A stretch of 64,000 bases of DNA from assembly GCF_001425085.1 (NCBI RefSeq), contig NZ_LMDN01000001.1:1142550-1206549 (forward strand), in the 5' to 3' direction. The notes beneath the pieces were generated by a model that was not told the DNA's origin, did not search any database, and was given only the letters and a program-made list of their open reading frames with translations. The position numbers and the translations under genes were made by a program. Every line of letters begins with the position of its first letter. Position 1 is the first letter of the stretch. Positions 25,364-33,934 of this stretch are shown piece after piece. The stretch is from Leifsonia sp. Root4 (GTDB lineage: Bacteria; Actinomycetota; Actinomycetes; Actinomycetales; Microbacteriaceae).

Positions 25364-27298
25364 CTAGGCCAGCGGCTTGCAGAGCAGACCGCTCGGCACG
25401 CCGCCGTTGTTCCAGCGGTAGGTGTACGCGACACCGGCGATGTACTCGTTGTTGTTGCACTGCCCCTTGTACTTGCCCGGCGCCCAGTCGCTGCCGGTCG
25501 AGCCGCCGCCGGCCGGGCGGTTGTCGCCCTGGTCGAACCACAGGGTGCGTCCCTGGCTGTTCGGCAGGGTGTCGGTGCTCTGCGAGCAGTACAGCTTCGA
25601 CATCGCCCACTTGTTCGTCACGCCAGGGTTGACGCTGTACCCGGTGGCGATCTGGCCGGCCGGGCACTGCAGCTTGGTATAGCCGCCCGCCCAGTCGTGA
25701 GTCACGGTCGCCTCGGTGCTCACGATCGTGTGCGTGCTGCTCGTCGCCGGCTGCGCGTTGTTCGTGCACAGAGCACGGTTGGAGCTGCGGGAGAGTCCGA
25801 TCAGGCGCTCGGAGTCAGCGCAGTTGCCCTTCCACTGGCCCGAATCCCAGTCTGTCCCCTGCGCACGCAGCGAGGAGTTGTTGTCGGGTGACGTCGCGCC
25901 GCTGCCGAGCATGTTCCAGCGCGGCGGGGCGGCGACGGGTCCGCTCTTGCCCGGCGCGGTGACGAGCTTCGACCAGGCCGGGTAGCGCCAGTCATCCGCG
26001 ATGCTGAACTTGGTGCCGGTGGGCGAGTAGCCGATCAACGCGAACTTGTCGCTGAACACACCCGCTTCGGTGGCGTGGGTCACCAGCGGCCAGACCGCGA
26101 AGTCGGTGTCGTTTGCGACGAGCACGTCGATGAAGTTGCCCCACCAGGCGATCTCCTTGGGGTTGTCCTGCCCGGCGCCGGTGGTGCCGAACTCGCTCAG
26201 CCAGACCGGGGCCGTGTAGTGCTGGCCGGGCGTCGTCACGTACAGCGACTCGGCGGTCACCGCGGCGGAGAGCTCGGCGGCCGTCATATCGCGGTAGCGC
26301 GGGTCGTGGGTCTCGCCGAGCCCCGTTGCCCCGGTGTGGTTCGGGCCGGTGAAGCCGTAGACGTGTGAGGAGTAGACGAGCTTGTCCGGGAACAGGATAG
26401 TGTTCGACGTCGTCGCGACCGGTCGAAGGTTGGGCCGCTCGTGGAAGAAGCCGTCGATCGGAATGCCCTGCCAGTTGATGCCCTCCATCACGATCAGCGT
26501 GTTCGGGTTCACTTTCTGGATGGCGACCGCCGCGAGCTGGTACGCCTTGTAGAGGTCATTGGCGTCGCCCATGCCCCAGTTCGGGTCGTCCGTGATGTCA
26601 CGACGCACCTCGTTGCGCAGGTCCATGCCCACCACGCGCGGGTTGTTCACGTAGCGCGCGGCGAGGAACGCCCAGTCGCTGACGAACTTGTCGAGGGTCT
26701 GGCTGCTGTGCGGCTTGGAGTTACCGTCGTTCTCTCCACAGCACCAGCGCGAGGTCGTGCTGTGGTTGTTCAGGATGACGGCGAAACCGTCCGCAGTGAG
26801 CGCGGCGACCGCGGCGTCGAAGATCTGCAGCGGCGTCTTGCCCATGAGCTGCGGGTTCGCCAGCACGGCGGCATCCGGAACAGGCGCCGTCATGCTCAGC
26901 ATCTCGTTGGAGAACGGCAGGCGGATGCTGTTGATGCCAACCTGGTGGAAGTCGGCCATGAGCGTGTTCAGCGGCACACGGTCGAGCCCCATCGGGATGT
27001 CATAGCTCACGCCGCTGTTGTAGTTGGCGGGATCGCTCTTCGGCTGCGTGCCGTTCCAGTGGCCCTGGGCTCCATCCCAGTTCGCCGACTTCAGCTTGAA
27101 ACGGTTGCCGTTGGCGTCGACGACGTAGCGGCCCCGCGTGCTGAGCGGTGCCGCCCAGGAAGCGGAGAGCTCGGCCCCCGTGAGAACGGGAATCGGTGGC
27201 GGCGTGGTGCTCGTATCTGCATACACGGGAGTCGCGATCGACACTGCCAGGGCAGCTGTCGTGATCGCGACGATGAGTCGCACGGTGCGACGTTGCAT
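25364..27298 (-). CDS. Secreted GH5 endoglucanase with C-terminal repeat module
   Basis: A 644-aa protein. Residues 1-29 are a signal peptide (RLIVAITTAALAVSIATPVYA). The GH5 barrel spans about 50-460, with acid/base glutamate in DLRNEV (about 228) and nucleophile in WLSEFGT (about 368). It should cut beta-1,4-glucan outside the cell. The C-terminal ~160 residues hold three cysteine-containing repeats: DWDSGQWKGNC...ALC, DWAGGYTKLQC...LYC and DWAPGKYKGQC...LLC, probably disulfide-bonded; I do not know a named family. Start: ATG at 27298 with AGAGAGG seven bases upstream; the earlier in-frame start is out of the signal peptide context. Two tandem LacI-like sites lie upstream at 27399-27424. 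The cytoplasmic GH1 enzyme at 4.5 kb may use its products. Confidence 0.9.
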   Translation of the reverse strand: MQRRTVRLIVAITTAALAVSIATPVYADTSTTPPPIPVLTGAELSASWAAPLSTRGRYVVDANGNRFKLKSANWDGAQGHWNGTQPKSDPANYNSGVSYDIPMGLDRVPLNTLMADFHQVGINSIRLPFSNEMLSMTAPVPDAAVLANPQLMGKTPLQIFDAAVAALTADGFAVILNNHSTTSRWCCGENDGNSKPHSSQTLDKFVSDWAFLAARYVNNPRVVGMDLRNEVRRDITDDPNWGMGDANDLYKAYQLAAVAIQKVNPNTLIVMEGINWQGIPIDGFFHERPNLRPVATTSNTILFPDKLVYSSHVYGFTGPNHTGATGLGETHDPRYRDMTAAELSAAVTAESLYVTTPGQHYTAPVWLSEFGTTGAGQDNPKEIAWWGNFIDVLVANDTDFAVWPLVTHATEAGVFSDKFALIGYSPTGTKFSIADDWRYPAWSKLVTAPGKSGPVAAPPRWNMLGSGATSPDNNSSLRAQGTDWDSGQWKGNCADSERLIGLSRSSNRALCTNNAQPATSSTHTIVSTEATVTHDWAGGYTKLQCPAGQIATGYSVNPGVTNKWAMSKLYCSQSTDTLPNSQGRTLWFDQGDNRPAGGGSTGSDWAPGKYKGQCNNNEYIAGVAYTYRWNNGGVPSGLLCKPLA

Positions 27299-27398
27299 TT
27301 GCGAACCTCTCTGTTGACTTTCGCGCACCGCCGAGCGTCGAAAGACAACGCCGGTTCGGGTGCCTGACACCGCCATGCTAGGCGCGCACTCACCAAAA

Positions 27399-27424
27399 TG
27401 TCAACGTAAACAGTTAGCGTAAAC
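27399..27424. promoter_or_regulatory. Tandem LacI-type operator upstream of GH5 gene
   Basis: Two adjacent 13-bp units, TGTCAACGTAAAC and AGTTAGCGTAAAC, each roughly GTT..CG..AAC, the LacI-family pattern. On the minus strand the first contains TTGACA, a good -35 element. Likely a sugar-responsive repressor site, the regulator being elsewhere. Confidence 0.5.
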
Positions 27425-27509
27425 ATTCTTGCGGGCGCGCACGCCGGATGCCGTCTGGCACCGTCGACAGGCATCCACTGGCGGGGCCGCGCGCGCCGCG
27501 CCGCGCCCG

Positions 27510-27521
27510 TAGACTGGTGCG
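27510..27521 (+). promoter_or_regulatory. Leaderless-type promoter of purC
   Basis: TAGACT at 27510-27515, six bases, then GTG at 27522. Confidence 0.55.
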
Positions 27522-28442
27522 GTGACTGCAGAACTCTCCGGCTGGACCCACGTGTACTCGGGCAAGGTGCGCGACCTCTACGTGCCGAGCGCGACGATGA
27601 CCGACGACGACAGCTGGACCGGCGACCCGCTCGCCACCAGCCCCGAGGTTCTCGTCGTGGCCAGCGACCGCGTGAGCGCATTCGACCACGTTCTCGAGCC
27701 CGGCATCCCGGGCAAGGGCGAGCTACTCACCACCCTCAGCCTGTGGTGGTTCGACCAGCTGCAGGTGCCCAACCACCTGATCGCCGACCACGGTCTCGAC
27801 GGCGCCAGCCGCATCCCGGCCGCCGTCGCCGGGCGCAGCATGCTCGTGCGGACCCTGGACATGTACCCGGTCGAGTGCGTCGTGCGCGGCTACCTCACCG
27901 GCAGTGGCTGGAAGGAATACCAGGCGTCACAGACCGTTTGCGGCATCCCGCTGCCCGCCGGCCTGCAGAACGGCGACCGCCTGCCCGAGCCGATCTACAC
28001 CCCCGCGTGGAAGGCCCCGCTCGGCGAGCACGACGAGAACATCAGCTACGAGCGCACCGTCGAGCTGGTCGGGGCGGATGTCGCGGCCGAGCTCCGCGCA
28101 CTCTCGCTGCAGATCTTCGCCGACGCCTCGGCCATCGCCGAGGCGCACGGCCTGATCCTCGCCGACACCAAGTTCGAGTTCGGCGCGGACCGCGAGAACG
28201 GCGTCACCCGCCTCGGCGACGAGGTGCTCACGAGCGACTCCAGCCGCTACTGGGATGCCGCAGCCTATGCCGCCGGCAGCACGCCCGAGGCGCGCATGGC
28301 CAGCTTCGACAAGCAGATCGTGCGCGACTGGCTGGCCGCCAACTGGGACCAGCAGGGCACGCCGCCCGAGCTCCCGGCCGAGATCGTCGAGCAGACAGCA
28401 GCCCGCTACCGCGAACTGCTGGGCCGCCTCACCGCGCTGTAA
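27522..28442 (+). CDS. purC: SAICAR synthase
   Basis: A 306-aa cytoplasmic enzyme joining CAIR and aspartate with ATP. Motifs: HVYSGKVRDLYVP at the N-terminus, VVASDRVSAFDHVLEPGIPGKGELLTTLSLWWFDQL, MYPVECVVRGYLTGSGWKEYQ, LPEPIYTPAWKAPLGEHDENISYE and LILADTKFEFG with EVLTSDSSRYWDA. All are diagnostic of PurC. The length fits the actinobacterial/eukaryotic-like form (about 300 aa rather than 240). purB is not in this window. Translation probably begins leaderless. Confidence 0.96.
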   Translation: MTAELSGWTHVYSGKVRDLYVPSATMTDDDSWTGDPLATSPEVLVVASDRVSAFDHVLEPGIPGKGELLTTLSLWWFDQLQVPNHLIADHGLDGASRIPAAVAGRSMLVRTLDMYPVECVVRGYLTGSGWKEYQASQTVCGIPLPAGLQNGDRLPEPIYTPAWKAPLGEHDENISYERTVELVGADVAAELRALSLQIFADASAIAEAHGLILADTKFEFGADRENGVTRLGDEVLTSDSSRYWDAAAYAAGSTPEARMASFDKQIVRDWLAANWDQQGTPPELPAEIVEQTAARYRELLGRLTAL

Positions 28443-28488
28443 GGCCCCGCGCCGGAATACGGGCGCCGCGGCATCCGTTGCACTCAGC

Positions 28489-29376
28489 ATGACCGAGCAG
28501 CCACCGTCCACGCGTAGCGCCAGCGAACTGCTGGCCCCCGACACCGGAATGGGCGCGGTGACGCTGCGCGTCGGCAACCTCGACGCGATGATCGCCTACT
28601 ACCGCGACGCCGTGACACTGCGGCTGCTGAGTCACGAGGGCGGAACCGCCGTGCTTGGCCGCGGCACCACCCCGATCGTCATCCTGCAGCATGCGCCGGA
28701 GCTGGCCAGCCCGGAGCCTCGCGCCGCAGGGCTCTTCCACACGGCCATCCTGTTCGAGACACAGGCAGCTCTCGCCGCCGCCGTGTACTCGGTGGCCAGG
28801 CAGCACCCCGGAACCTTCACGGGCAGCGCCGACCACATCGTGAGCGAGGCCTTCTACTTCACCGACCCCGAGGGCAACGGCATCGAGCTCTACTGGGACC
28901 GCACCCGCACCGAGTGGAGCTGGACCCACGGCACGATCGACATGGCGACTCTCGCCCTCGATCCCAATGACTACCTGCAGACGCACCTCACCGAGGCCGG
29001 CATCGCCGACCCCGTGATCGGCGGCGCCGTGGTCGGCCACGTGCACCTCTCGGTCGGCGACGTCGCCAGCGCCCGCGATTTCTACGTCGACAAGCTCGGC
29101 TTCGAGACCACCGCGGAGATGGGCGGCAGCGCGCTGTTCGTCTCGGCCGGCGGCTACCACCACCACATGGCGATGAACACCTGGAACAGCCGCGGGGCCG
29201 GCCAGCGCCGCCTCGCCCTCGGGCTCGGGCAGGTCGACATCCTGGTTCCGGATGCCGATGCGCTCGGCTCGTTGCAGGAGCGGATGACGCACTACGGCGT
29301 CGGCGTGCGCGACGACGGCCACACGCTGCGCTTCGACGACCCGTGGGCGAACCTCATCCAGGTGCGCACTGCGTAG
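28489..29376 (+). CDS. VOC-family protein (extradiol-dioxygenase-like, two modules)
   Basis: A 295-aa protein with two glyoxalase/bleomycin-resistance-type beta-alpha-beta modules. The first starts GAVTLRVGNLDAMIAYYRDAVTLRLL and ends in AFYFTDPEGNGIELYWDR. The second starts VVGHVHLSVGDVASARDFYVDKLGFE and includes GGYHHHMAMNTW. Histidines in HTAILF, HVHLSV and the glutamate in GIELYW could bind a divalent metal as in catechol-2,3-dioxygenase relatives. The substrate is unknown. It follows purC by 46 bp and may be read through from it, though no coupling is seen. A very long hairpin lies past the stop. Confidence 0.82.
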   Translation: MTEQPPSTRSASELLAPDTGMGAVTLRVGNLDAMIAYYRDAVTLRLLSHEGGTAVLGRGTTPIVILQHAPELASPEPRAAGLFHTAILFETQAALAAAVYSVARQHPGTFTGSADHIVSEAFYFTDPEGNGIELYWDRTRTEWSWTHGTIDMATLALDPNDYLQTHLTEAGIADPVIGGAVVGHVHLSVGDVASARDFYVDKLGFETTAEMGGSALFVSAGGYHHHMAMNTWNSRGAGQRRLALGLGQVDILVPDADALGSLQERMTHYGVGVRDDGHTLRFDDPWANLIQVRTA

Positions 29377-29419
29377 GCAGCACCGCGCCGACGTCTAGCG
29401 CTGCCGGGCGCACGGCGGA

Positions 29420-29501
29420 GCCGGTCCGCGGATGCGGCAGGCGACACGCCGCTGGTTCGGGGCGGAACCGCCCGTTTCGGCCAACGCATCCGCGAACCGG
29501 C
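29420..29501. repeat. Long inverted repeat between convergent VOC and TetR genes
   Basis: Arms 29420-29436 (GCCGGTCCGCGGATGCG) and 29485-29501 pair with one mismatch. A smaller GGTTC/GAACC hairpin (29454-29469) lies in the loop. No T-tract on either side. Confidence 0.6.
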
Positions 29502-29534
29502 TGCGCGAATCCGGCGCACAGATGCCGCGGCGGC

Positions 29535-30212
29535 TCAGTTCTTGTGCACCGCGTGGTGGAAGCCGTCGGCGTCGAGCGGCGTGCCGGGCAGTTCGGTGCG
29601 CACATTCTCTGCCCGCAGACCGTCGAGCACGATGCCGAGCTGGCGGCGCCAGTCGATCGTGGCCGGCTGGCCCGGTCGGTTGTAGGTGGAGAGCACGCCG
29701 AGCATCGTGACGAGGATCGACACGTCGACCCCGTTGACATCTGGGCGGAGTTCGCCGTCGGCCTGAGCGCGTGCGATGAGGGCGGCGAGGGGCGCCTCGA
29801 TCGCCGCACCGGGTCGGTAGTCGGCATCCGCGGTGCCCATGTAGACGATGATCGATGGCAGGCCGGGGTCCTCGATCAGCCACTCCGCGACGCGTTCGAC
29901 GTAGAGCGAGACGCCCTCCCATGCGCTGGGCGCGGAGAAGATGTCGGATGCCGAGGCCATGAGCGCCGCCAGCGACTGCTCGTAGAGCGCCCTGATCAAC
30001 TCTGTGCGGTTCGGGAAGTGCCGGTAGAGCGTCGCGATCCCCACCTCGGCACGGCGCGCGATCTCCTCCAGTGACGCATCGCTGCCCCGTTCGGCCACGA
30101 CGGCGCGGGCCTCGCTGAGCAGTCGATCGTAGTTGCGTTGGGCGTCTTTACGACGCCGGATCGGCTCGGCGCCGGAGCCGACGCTGACTGCCGAATCGCC
30201 CGTAGAACTCAT
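29535..30212 (-). CDS. TetR-family regulator
   Basis: A 225-aa protein with an N-terminal DNA-binding domain (RLLSEARAVVAERGSDASLEEIARRAEVGIATLYRHFPNRTELIRALY, about residues 30-78) and a helical ligand domain ending near residue 200. It lies divergent from the kynurenine operon, 194 bp away, so it may regulate tryptophan catabolism (inference). Most TetR proteins of this class are repressors. The first 20 residues are a hydrophilic extension. Confidence 0.87.
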   Translation of the reverse strand: MSSTGDSAVSVGSGAEPIRRRKDAQRNYDRLLSEARAVVAERGSDASLEEIARRAEVGIATLYRHFPNRTELIRALYEQSLAALMASASDIFSAPSAWEGVSLYVERVAEWLIEDPGLPSIIVYMGTADADYRPGAAIEAPLAALIARAQADGELRPDVNGVDVSILVTMLGVLSTYNRPGQPATIDWRRQLGIVLDGLRAENVRTELPGTPLDADGFHHAVHKN

Positions 30213-30406
30213 GCTCCCAGTGTACGCCTCGCCTGGAAAATATACCGAGGTCAGCCTCCGCTTTACGACGCCCCGCTGCTGCGGCGCTGACCTGAGCGCA
30301 GAGTGCCTCGGGGGCGCGCCGAGCCGCGTTGCGCTCGGCCCCCGCTGGCAGCGATGATGCTTGGAGCAACCATGGAGTTGCGCATGGCATCAAGCGAGGA
30401 GCACCA
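30213..30406. promoter_or_regulatory. Divergent promoter region, tetR and kynurenine operon
   Basis: An AT-richer core (GGAAAATATACCGAGG, about 30235-30250) lies near the tetR start and is bracketed by CCTCG and CGAGG, which could be a TetR site. The kynA start has GAGGAG at a suitable distance. No clearer element can be claimed. Confidence 0.4.
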
Positions 30407-31267
30407 GTGTCGGTCGAGAAGAACACCCGCGAGTTCGACCCGGACATTGTGACGGATTTCACTGACCGGATGAGCTACGGCGGCTACCTGCAGCTCGACA
30501 CGCTGCTCTCGGCCCAGCTGCCGGTGAGCGTGCCGGAGCACCACGACGAGCTGCTCTTCATCGTGCAGCACCAGACGACGGAACTCTGGCTCAAGCTCGT
30601 GCTGCACGAGTTGGCGAGCGCCCGCGATCTGCTGCGCGCCGACCAGCTCGCCCCCGCGCTCAAACGCATCGCCAGGGTCAAGCACATCCAGCGCACGCTG
30701 ACGGAGCAGTGGTCGGTTCTCGCCACGCTCACCCCCACCGAGTACGCCGAGTTCCGCGGCTTCCTCGGCAACTCCAGCGGCTTCCAGTCCTGGCAGTACC
30801 GCGCCGTCGAGTTCGTGCTCGGCAACAAGAATCGCCGCATGCTGAGCGTCTTCGAGTCGGATGCCGCGGCATCCGCCCTGCTCGGCGAACTGCTCGAGGC
30901 CCCGAGCATCTACGACGAGTTCCTGCGCTACCTGCACCGTGCCGGGCACGCGGTGCCGCAGTCGGTGCTGGAGCGCGACGTGACCGAGGCGTGGGTGCTC
31001 GACCCCGAGTTGGTGCCCGTGTTCCGGCACATCTACGAGAACGCGAGCGAGAACTGGTCGGCCTACGAGGCCTGCGAGGAGTTCGTCGACCTCGAGGAGA
31101 ACTTCCAGCTCTGGCGCTTCCGGCACTTGAAGACCGTGCAGCGCACGATCGGCATGAAGACGGGAACCGGCGGCTCGACCGGCGCGTCCTTCCTGCAGAA
31201 GGCCCTCGAGCTCACCTTCTTCCCCGAGCTGTACGCGGTGCGCACCGAGATCGGCCGCACGCCGTGA
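30407..31267 (+). CDS. kynA: Tryptophan 2,3-dioxygenase
   Basis: A 286-aa heme enzyme that opens the tryptophan indole ring to N-formylkynurenine. Motifs: YGGYLQLDTLLSAQ, HHDELLFIVQHQTTELWLKLVLHEL (distal side), FRGFLGNSSGFQSWQYR, and FRHLKTVQRTIGMKTGTGGSTGASFLQKAL with the probable proximal heme histidine and the conserved GTGGS loop. The length matches bacterial TDO (about 280). GTG start at 30407 six bases after GAGGAG. It is the first gene of a three-gene operon: seven bases to the amidohydrolase, which overlaps kynU. Confidence 0.95.
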   Translation: MSVEKNTREFDPDIVTDFTDRMSYGGYLQLDTLLSAQLPVSVPEHHDELLFIVQHQTTELWLKLVLHELASARDLLRADQLAPALKRIARVKHIQRTLTEQWSVLATLTPTEYAEFRGFLGNSSGFQSWQYRAVEFVLGNKNRRMLSVFESDAAASALLGELLEAPSIYDEFLRYLHRAGHAVPQSVLERDVTEAWVLDPELVPVFRHIYENASENWSAYEACEEFVDLEENFQLWRFRHLKTVQRTIGMKTGTGGSTGASFLQKALELTFFPELYAVRTEIGRTP

Positions 31268-31274
31268 GAACGCC

Positions 31275-32390
31275 GTGATCACCGAGGGCACGCGGATCAG
31301 CGTGCGCAACTGGTGGGCCGGCGAGTGGCGGGGGCCGACGGTCTTCACCTACCACTCCGGCCACCTGCACCCCGACCCGGAGCCGTCGCTGACCGACACC
31401 GCCGCACAGCGGGCGGCGCGCGCCCGCCCGGCGGAGCTGGAGATCCCCGGCACCCTCTTCCCCGTGCTCTTCGACCGGCATGTGCACATGGGGCTGATCG
31501 ATCGCGAGGCACTGCTGCCCGGCGGCATCACCCACGCGCTCGACCTCGGCTGGATTCCCGAGGAGATCGCGCTCTGGGCGATCGACTCGGCGCAGATGGG
31601 CTCCGAGCTGCCGGAAACCTACTTCGTCGGTGCCTTCCTCACCGCGCCGGGCGGCTACCCCGGCCGGAGCGGGTGGGCCCCACCCGGCTCGATCATCGAG
31701 CTGAACACCTTCGAGGAGGCACAGGCGGCCGTCGACGCCCAGGCGGAGCTCGGCGCCAGGGCGATCAAGCTCATGCTGAACAGCGACGCCGGCCCACTGC
31801 CGGAGCTGCACGCGCAGATCGGCGTCTACGAGCGGGCCAGACGCAAGAAGATCCCGCTCATCGCCCACGCCGAGGGCATCGGCAGCGCCCAGCTGGCCGT
31901 CGACGTCGGCGCCGACCTCCTCGCCCACGCCCCGTTCAGCGAGGTGCTGAGCCGGCAACTGCTCGAGGAGATGACACTCATGGGCATGCAGTGGGTCTCG
32001 ACGATCGACATCCACGGCTGGGGCGAGAAGACACCGGCCCGTTCCATCGCCATCGAGAATGTGCGCCACTTCGTGCAGCTCGGTGGCAAGGTGCTCTACG
32101 GCACCGACCTCGGCAACGGGCCGCTGCCGGTCGGCGTGAACGAGCGCGAACTCCTCGCCCTCGCCGAGGCCGGGCTGAGCGCGAACGGACTCGTCACCTC
32201 GATCGCCGGAGACGGCTCGAATCTGCGCATCGGCCCGCGCGTCGCCTGGGTTCCCGGCGATCCGCCGAGCGAGATCGCCTTCGCAGCCGGCGAGGAGACA
32301 GACACGACCGACATCGCCGAACAGACCGCCCGCTGGCTCGCCGGAGCCCGCGGAACAACGCTTGACTACCTCGAGGAGACCCTGCCATGA
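31275..32390 (+). CDS. Metal-dependent amidohydrolase in kynurenine operon
   Basis: A 371-aa amidohydrolase-superfamily TIM barrel. The metal sites are visible: DRHVHMG (H69, H71), AIKLML lysine (about 165), LIAHAEG histidine (about 198), LLAHAPF histidine (about 217) and the catalytic YGTDLGNG aspartate (about 277). It sits between tryptophan dioxygenase and kynureninase with 7-bp spacing and a 4-bp overlap, exactly where the missing second step, hydrolysis of N-formylkynurenine, would be expected. No KynB- or arylformamidase-type gene is in the window. I infer a formamidase role; a different amide or lactone substrate is possible. GTG start. Confidence 0.85.
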   Translation: MITEGTRISVRNWWAGEWRGPTVFTYHSGHLHPDPEPSLTDTAAQRAARARPAELEIPGTLFPVLFDRHVHMGLIDREALLPGGITHALDLGWIPEEIALWAIDSAQMGSELPETYFVGAFLTAPGGYPGRSGWAPPGSIIELNTFEEAQAAVDAQAELGARAIKLMLNSDAGPLPELHAQIGVYERARRKKIPLIAHAEGIGSAQLAVDVGADLLAHAPFSEVLSRQLLEEMTLMGMQWVSTIDIHGWGEKTPARSIAIENVRHFVQLGGKVLYGTDLGNGPLPVGVNERELLALAEAGLSANGLVTSIAGDGSNLRIGPRVAWVPGDPPSEIAFAAGEETDTTDIAEQTARWLAGARGTTLDYLEETLP

Positions 32391-33739
32391 GCGATGACCG
32401 CACCACGATCTCGGATGCCGCGGCGGCAACCGCCGGCCCCGCACGCGAGTCCGCGCTCGACCACGCGGTCGCCTCCGCAGCTGACTCCGCAGCTGACTCG
32501 CTGCGCGCCGAGGCGGCGCGACTCGATGCGGCAGACCCGCTCGCCTACTTCCGCGAACGTTTCGCCGGCGCGGAGAGCGAGCTCGTGTACTTCGACGGCA
32601 ACTCCCTCGGGCGGCCGCCGCTATCCGCGATCGAGCGGGTCGAGCGCTTCCTTCGCGAGGAGTGGGCCGGCCGGCTGATCCGCGGCTGGGACGAGTCCTG
32701 GTTGCGCCTGCCCTATGAGATCGGCGATCGCATCGGCGCATCGGTGATCGGCGCGGCCGCCGGTCAGACGGTGATCGGCGACTCCACGACGGTGCTGCTG
32801 TACAAGCTGGCGCGCGCCGCCGTCGACGCGCAGATCGCCCGCGATCCGGCCCGCGTCGAGATCGTCGTCGACACCGACAACTTCCCGACCGACCGCTACA
32901 TCCTCGACGGCATTGCGAAGGAGCGCGGGCTGACCCTGCGCTGGATCGAGGTCGACACGAGCGCCGGCGTCACGCCGGAGCAACTGGCAGGCGTCGTCGG
33001 GCCGCAGACGGCGCTCGTCGTCATCTCGCACGTCGCCTACCGGTCGGCCCACCTTGCCGATGCGCCGGAACTCACCCGCATCGCCCACGATGCGGGGGCG
33101 TTGATCCTCTGGGACCTCTGCCACTCCGCCGGCGCCGTGCCCGTCGAGGCCGACGCCTGGGGCTTCGACCTGGCCGTCGGCTGCACCTACAAGTACCTCA
33201 ATGGCGGGCCGGGCTCGCCGGCCTTCGCCTATGTGCGTGAGGGGCTGCAGGCCGAGCTCGCCCAGCCGATCCAGGGCTGGTGGGGCACGAGCGACATGTT
33301 CGCGATGGGCCCGAACTACGAGCCGGCCCCCGGCATGCAGCGCTTCGTCAGCGGAACGGCCTCCATCGTCGGCATGCTCGCCATGCAGGACACGATCGAG
33401 ATGATCGAGGAGGCGGGCATGGGCGCGATCCGGGAGAAGTCCCGCGCACTGACCGCCTTCGCGATCCGTCTGTTCGAGGAGTGGCTCGCCCCGCTCGGCG
33501 TCACGCTTGCAACGCCGGGTGACCCGGAGGAGCGCGGCGGGCACGTGACCGTGCACCACCCGGCCATGCGCGAGGTGAATGCCAGGCTGTGGGAGCAGGA
33601 CGTCATCCCCGACTACCGCGATCCGGGCGGACTGCGGATCGGGCTCGCGCCGCTCTCGACCAGCTTCGACGAGGTCTACCGCGGCATGGGTGCCGCCCGC
33701 GACACCCTCGCGTCGGTGCTCGCCGGCCCCGCCGGCTGA
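32387..33739 (+). CDS. kynU: Kynureninase
   Basis: A 450-aa PLP enzyme that cleaves kynurenine to anthranilate and alanine. Motifs: YFDGNSLGRPP near residue 70, the PLP-binding region VIGDSTTVLLYKL, VVDTDNFPTDRYILDG, LILWDLCHSAGAVPVE (Asp and His at the cofactor) and the Schiff-base lysine in VGCTYKYLNGGPGSPAF (about residue 268). C-terminal RIGLAPLSTSFDEV is also conserved. The first ~45 residues are an Ala/Asp-rich extension. ATG overlaps the amidohydrolase stop (ATGA). Its TGA stop is the first three bases of a degenerate family-A repeat. Confidence 0.95.
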   Translation: MSDDRTTISDAAAATAGPARESALDHAVASAADSAADSLRAEAARLDAADPLAYFRERFAGAESELVYFDGNSLGRPPLSAIERVERFLREEWAGRLIRGWDESWLRLPYEIGDRIGASVIGAAAGQTVIGDSTTVLLYKLARAAVDAQIARDPARVEIVVDTDNFPTDRYILDGIAKERGLTLRWIEVDTSAGVTPEQLAGVVGPQTALVVISHVAYRSAHLADAPELTRIAHDAGALILWDLCHSAGAVPVEADAWGFDLAVGCTYKYLNGGPGSPAFAYVREGLQAELAQPIQGWWGTSDMFAMGPNYEPAPGMQRFVSGTASIVGMLAMQDTIEMIEEAGMGAIREKSRALTAFAIRLFEEWLAPLGVTLATPGDPEERGGHVTVHHPAMREVNARLWEQDVIPDYRDPGGLRIGLAPLSTSFDEVYRGMGAARDTLASVLAGPAG

Positions 33740-33832
33740 GCTTGTCGAAACCGAGCCAGCAGCGGTCGCTGTTCCTGAGTTTGCCTGGCTGAAGGCTGCC
33801 GCCTTTCGCGACGCTGCGCGTCCCGCACGCAC
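33735..33832 (-). repeat. Families A and B after kynU
   Basis: GGCTGAGCTTGTCGAAA (33733-33749) is an A variant containing the kynU stop. A reverse family-B element follows: tail near 33756-33772, GGCTGCCGCC at about 33794-33803, head CGCGACGC-tgc-GCGTCCCG (one mismatch) at about 33807-33825. Confidence 0.7.
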
Positions 33833-33833
33833 G

Positions 33834-33919
33834 GTCGCGAAAACAGGCAGCAGCGCTCCGGTGTACGCGGAAACAGGCGGTGCCGGCGCAATTGCGCCGG
33901 CACTGCCTGTTTTCGCGAC
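33834..33919. repeat. Triple-arm hairpin between convergent kynU and MFS genes
   Basis: The 3' arm 33892-33919 can pair with either of two upstream arms. With 33834-33850 it forms 17 perfect bp (GTCGCGAAAACAGGCAG). With 33866-33891 it forms a 26-bp loopless palindrome with two wobble positions. The two folds exclude each other. It lies between 3' ends, so a bidirectional terminator is the simplest reading, yet there is no T-run. Confidence 0.7.
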
Positions 33920-33934
33920 GGGCTGCGGAGGCGG

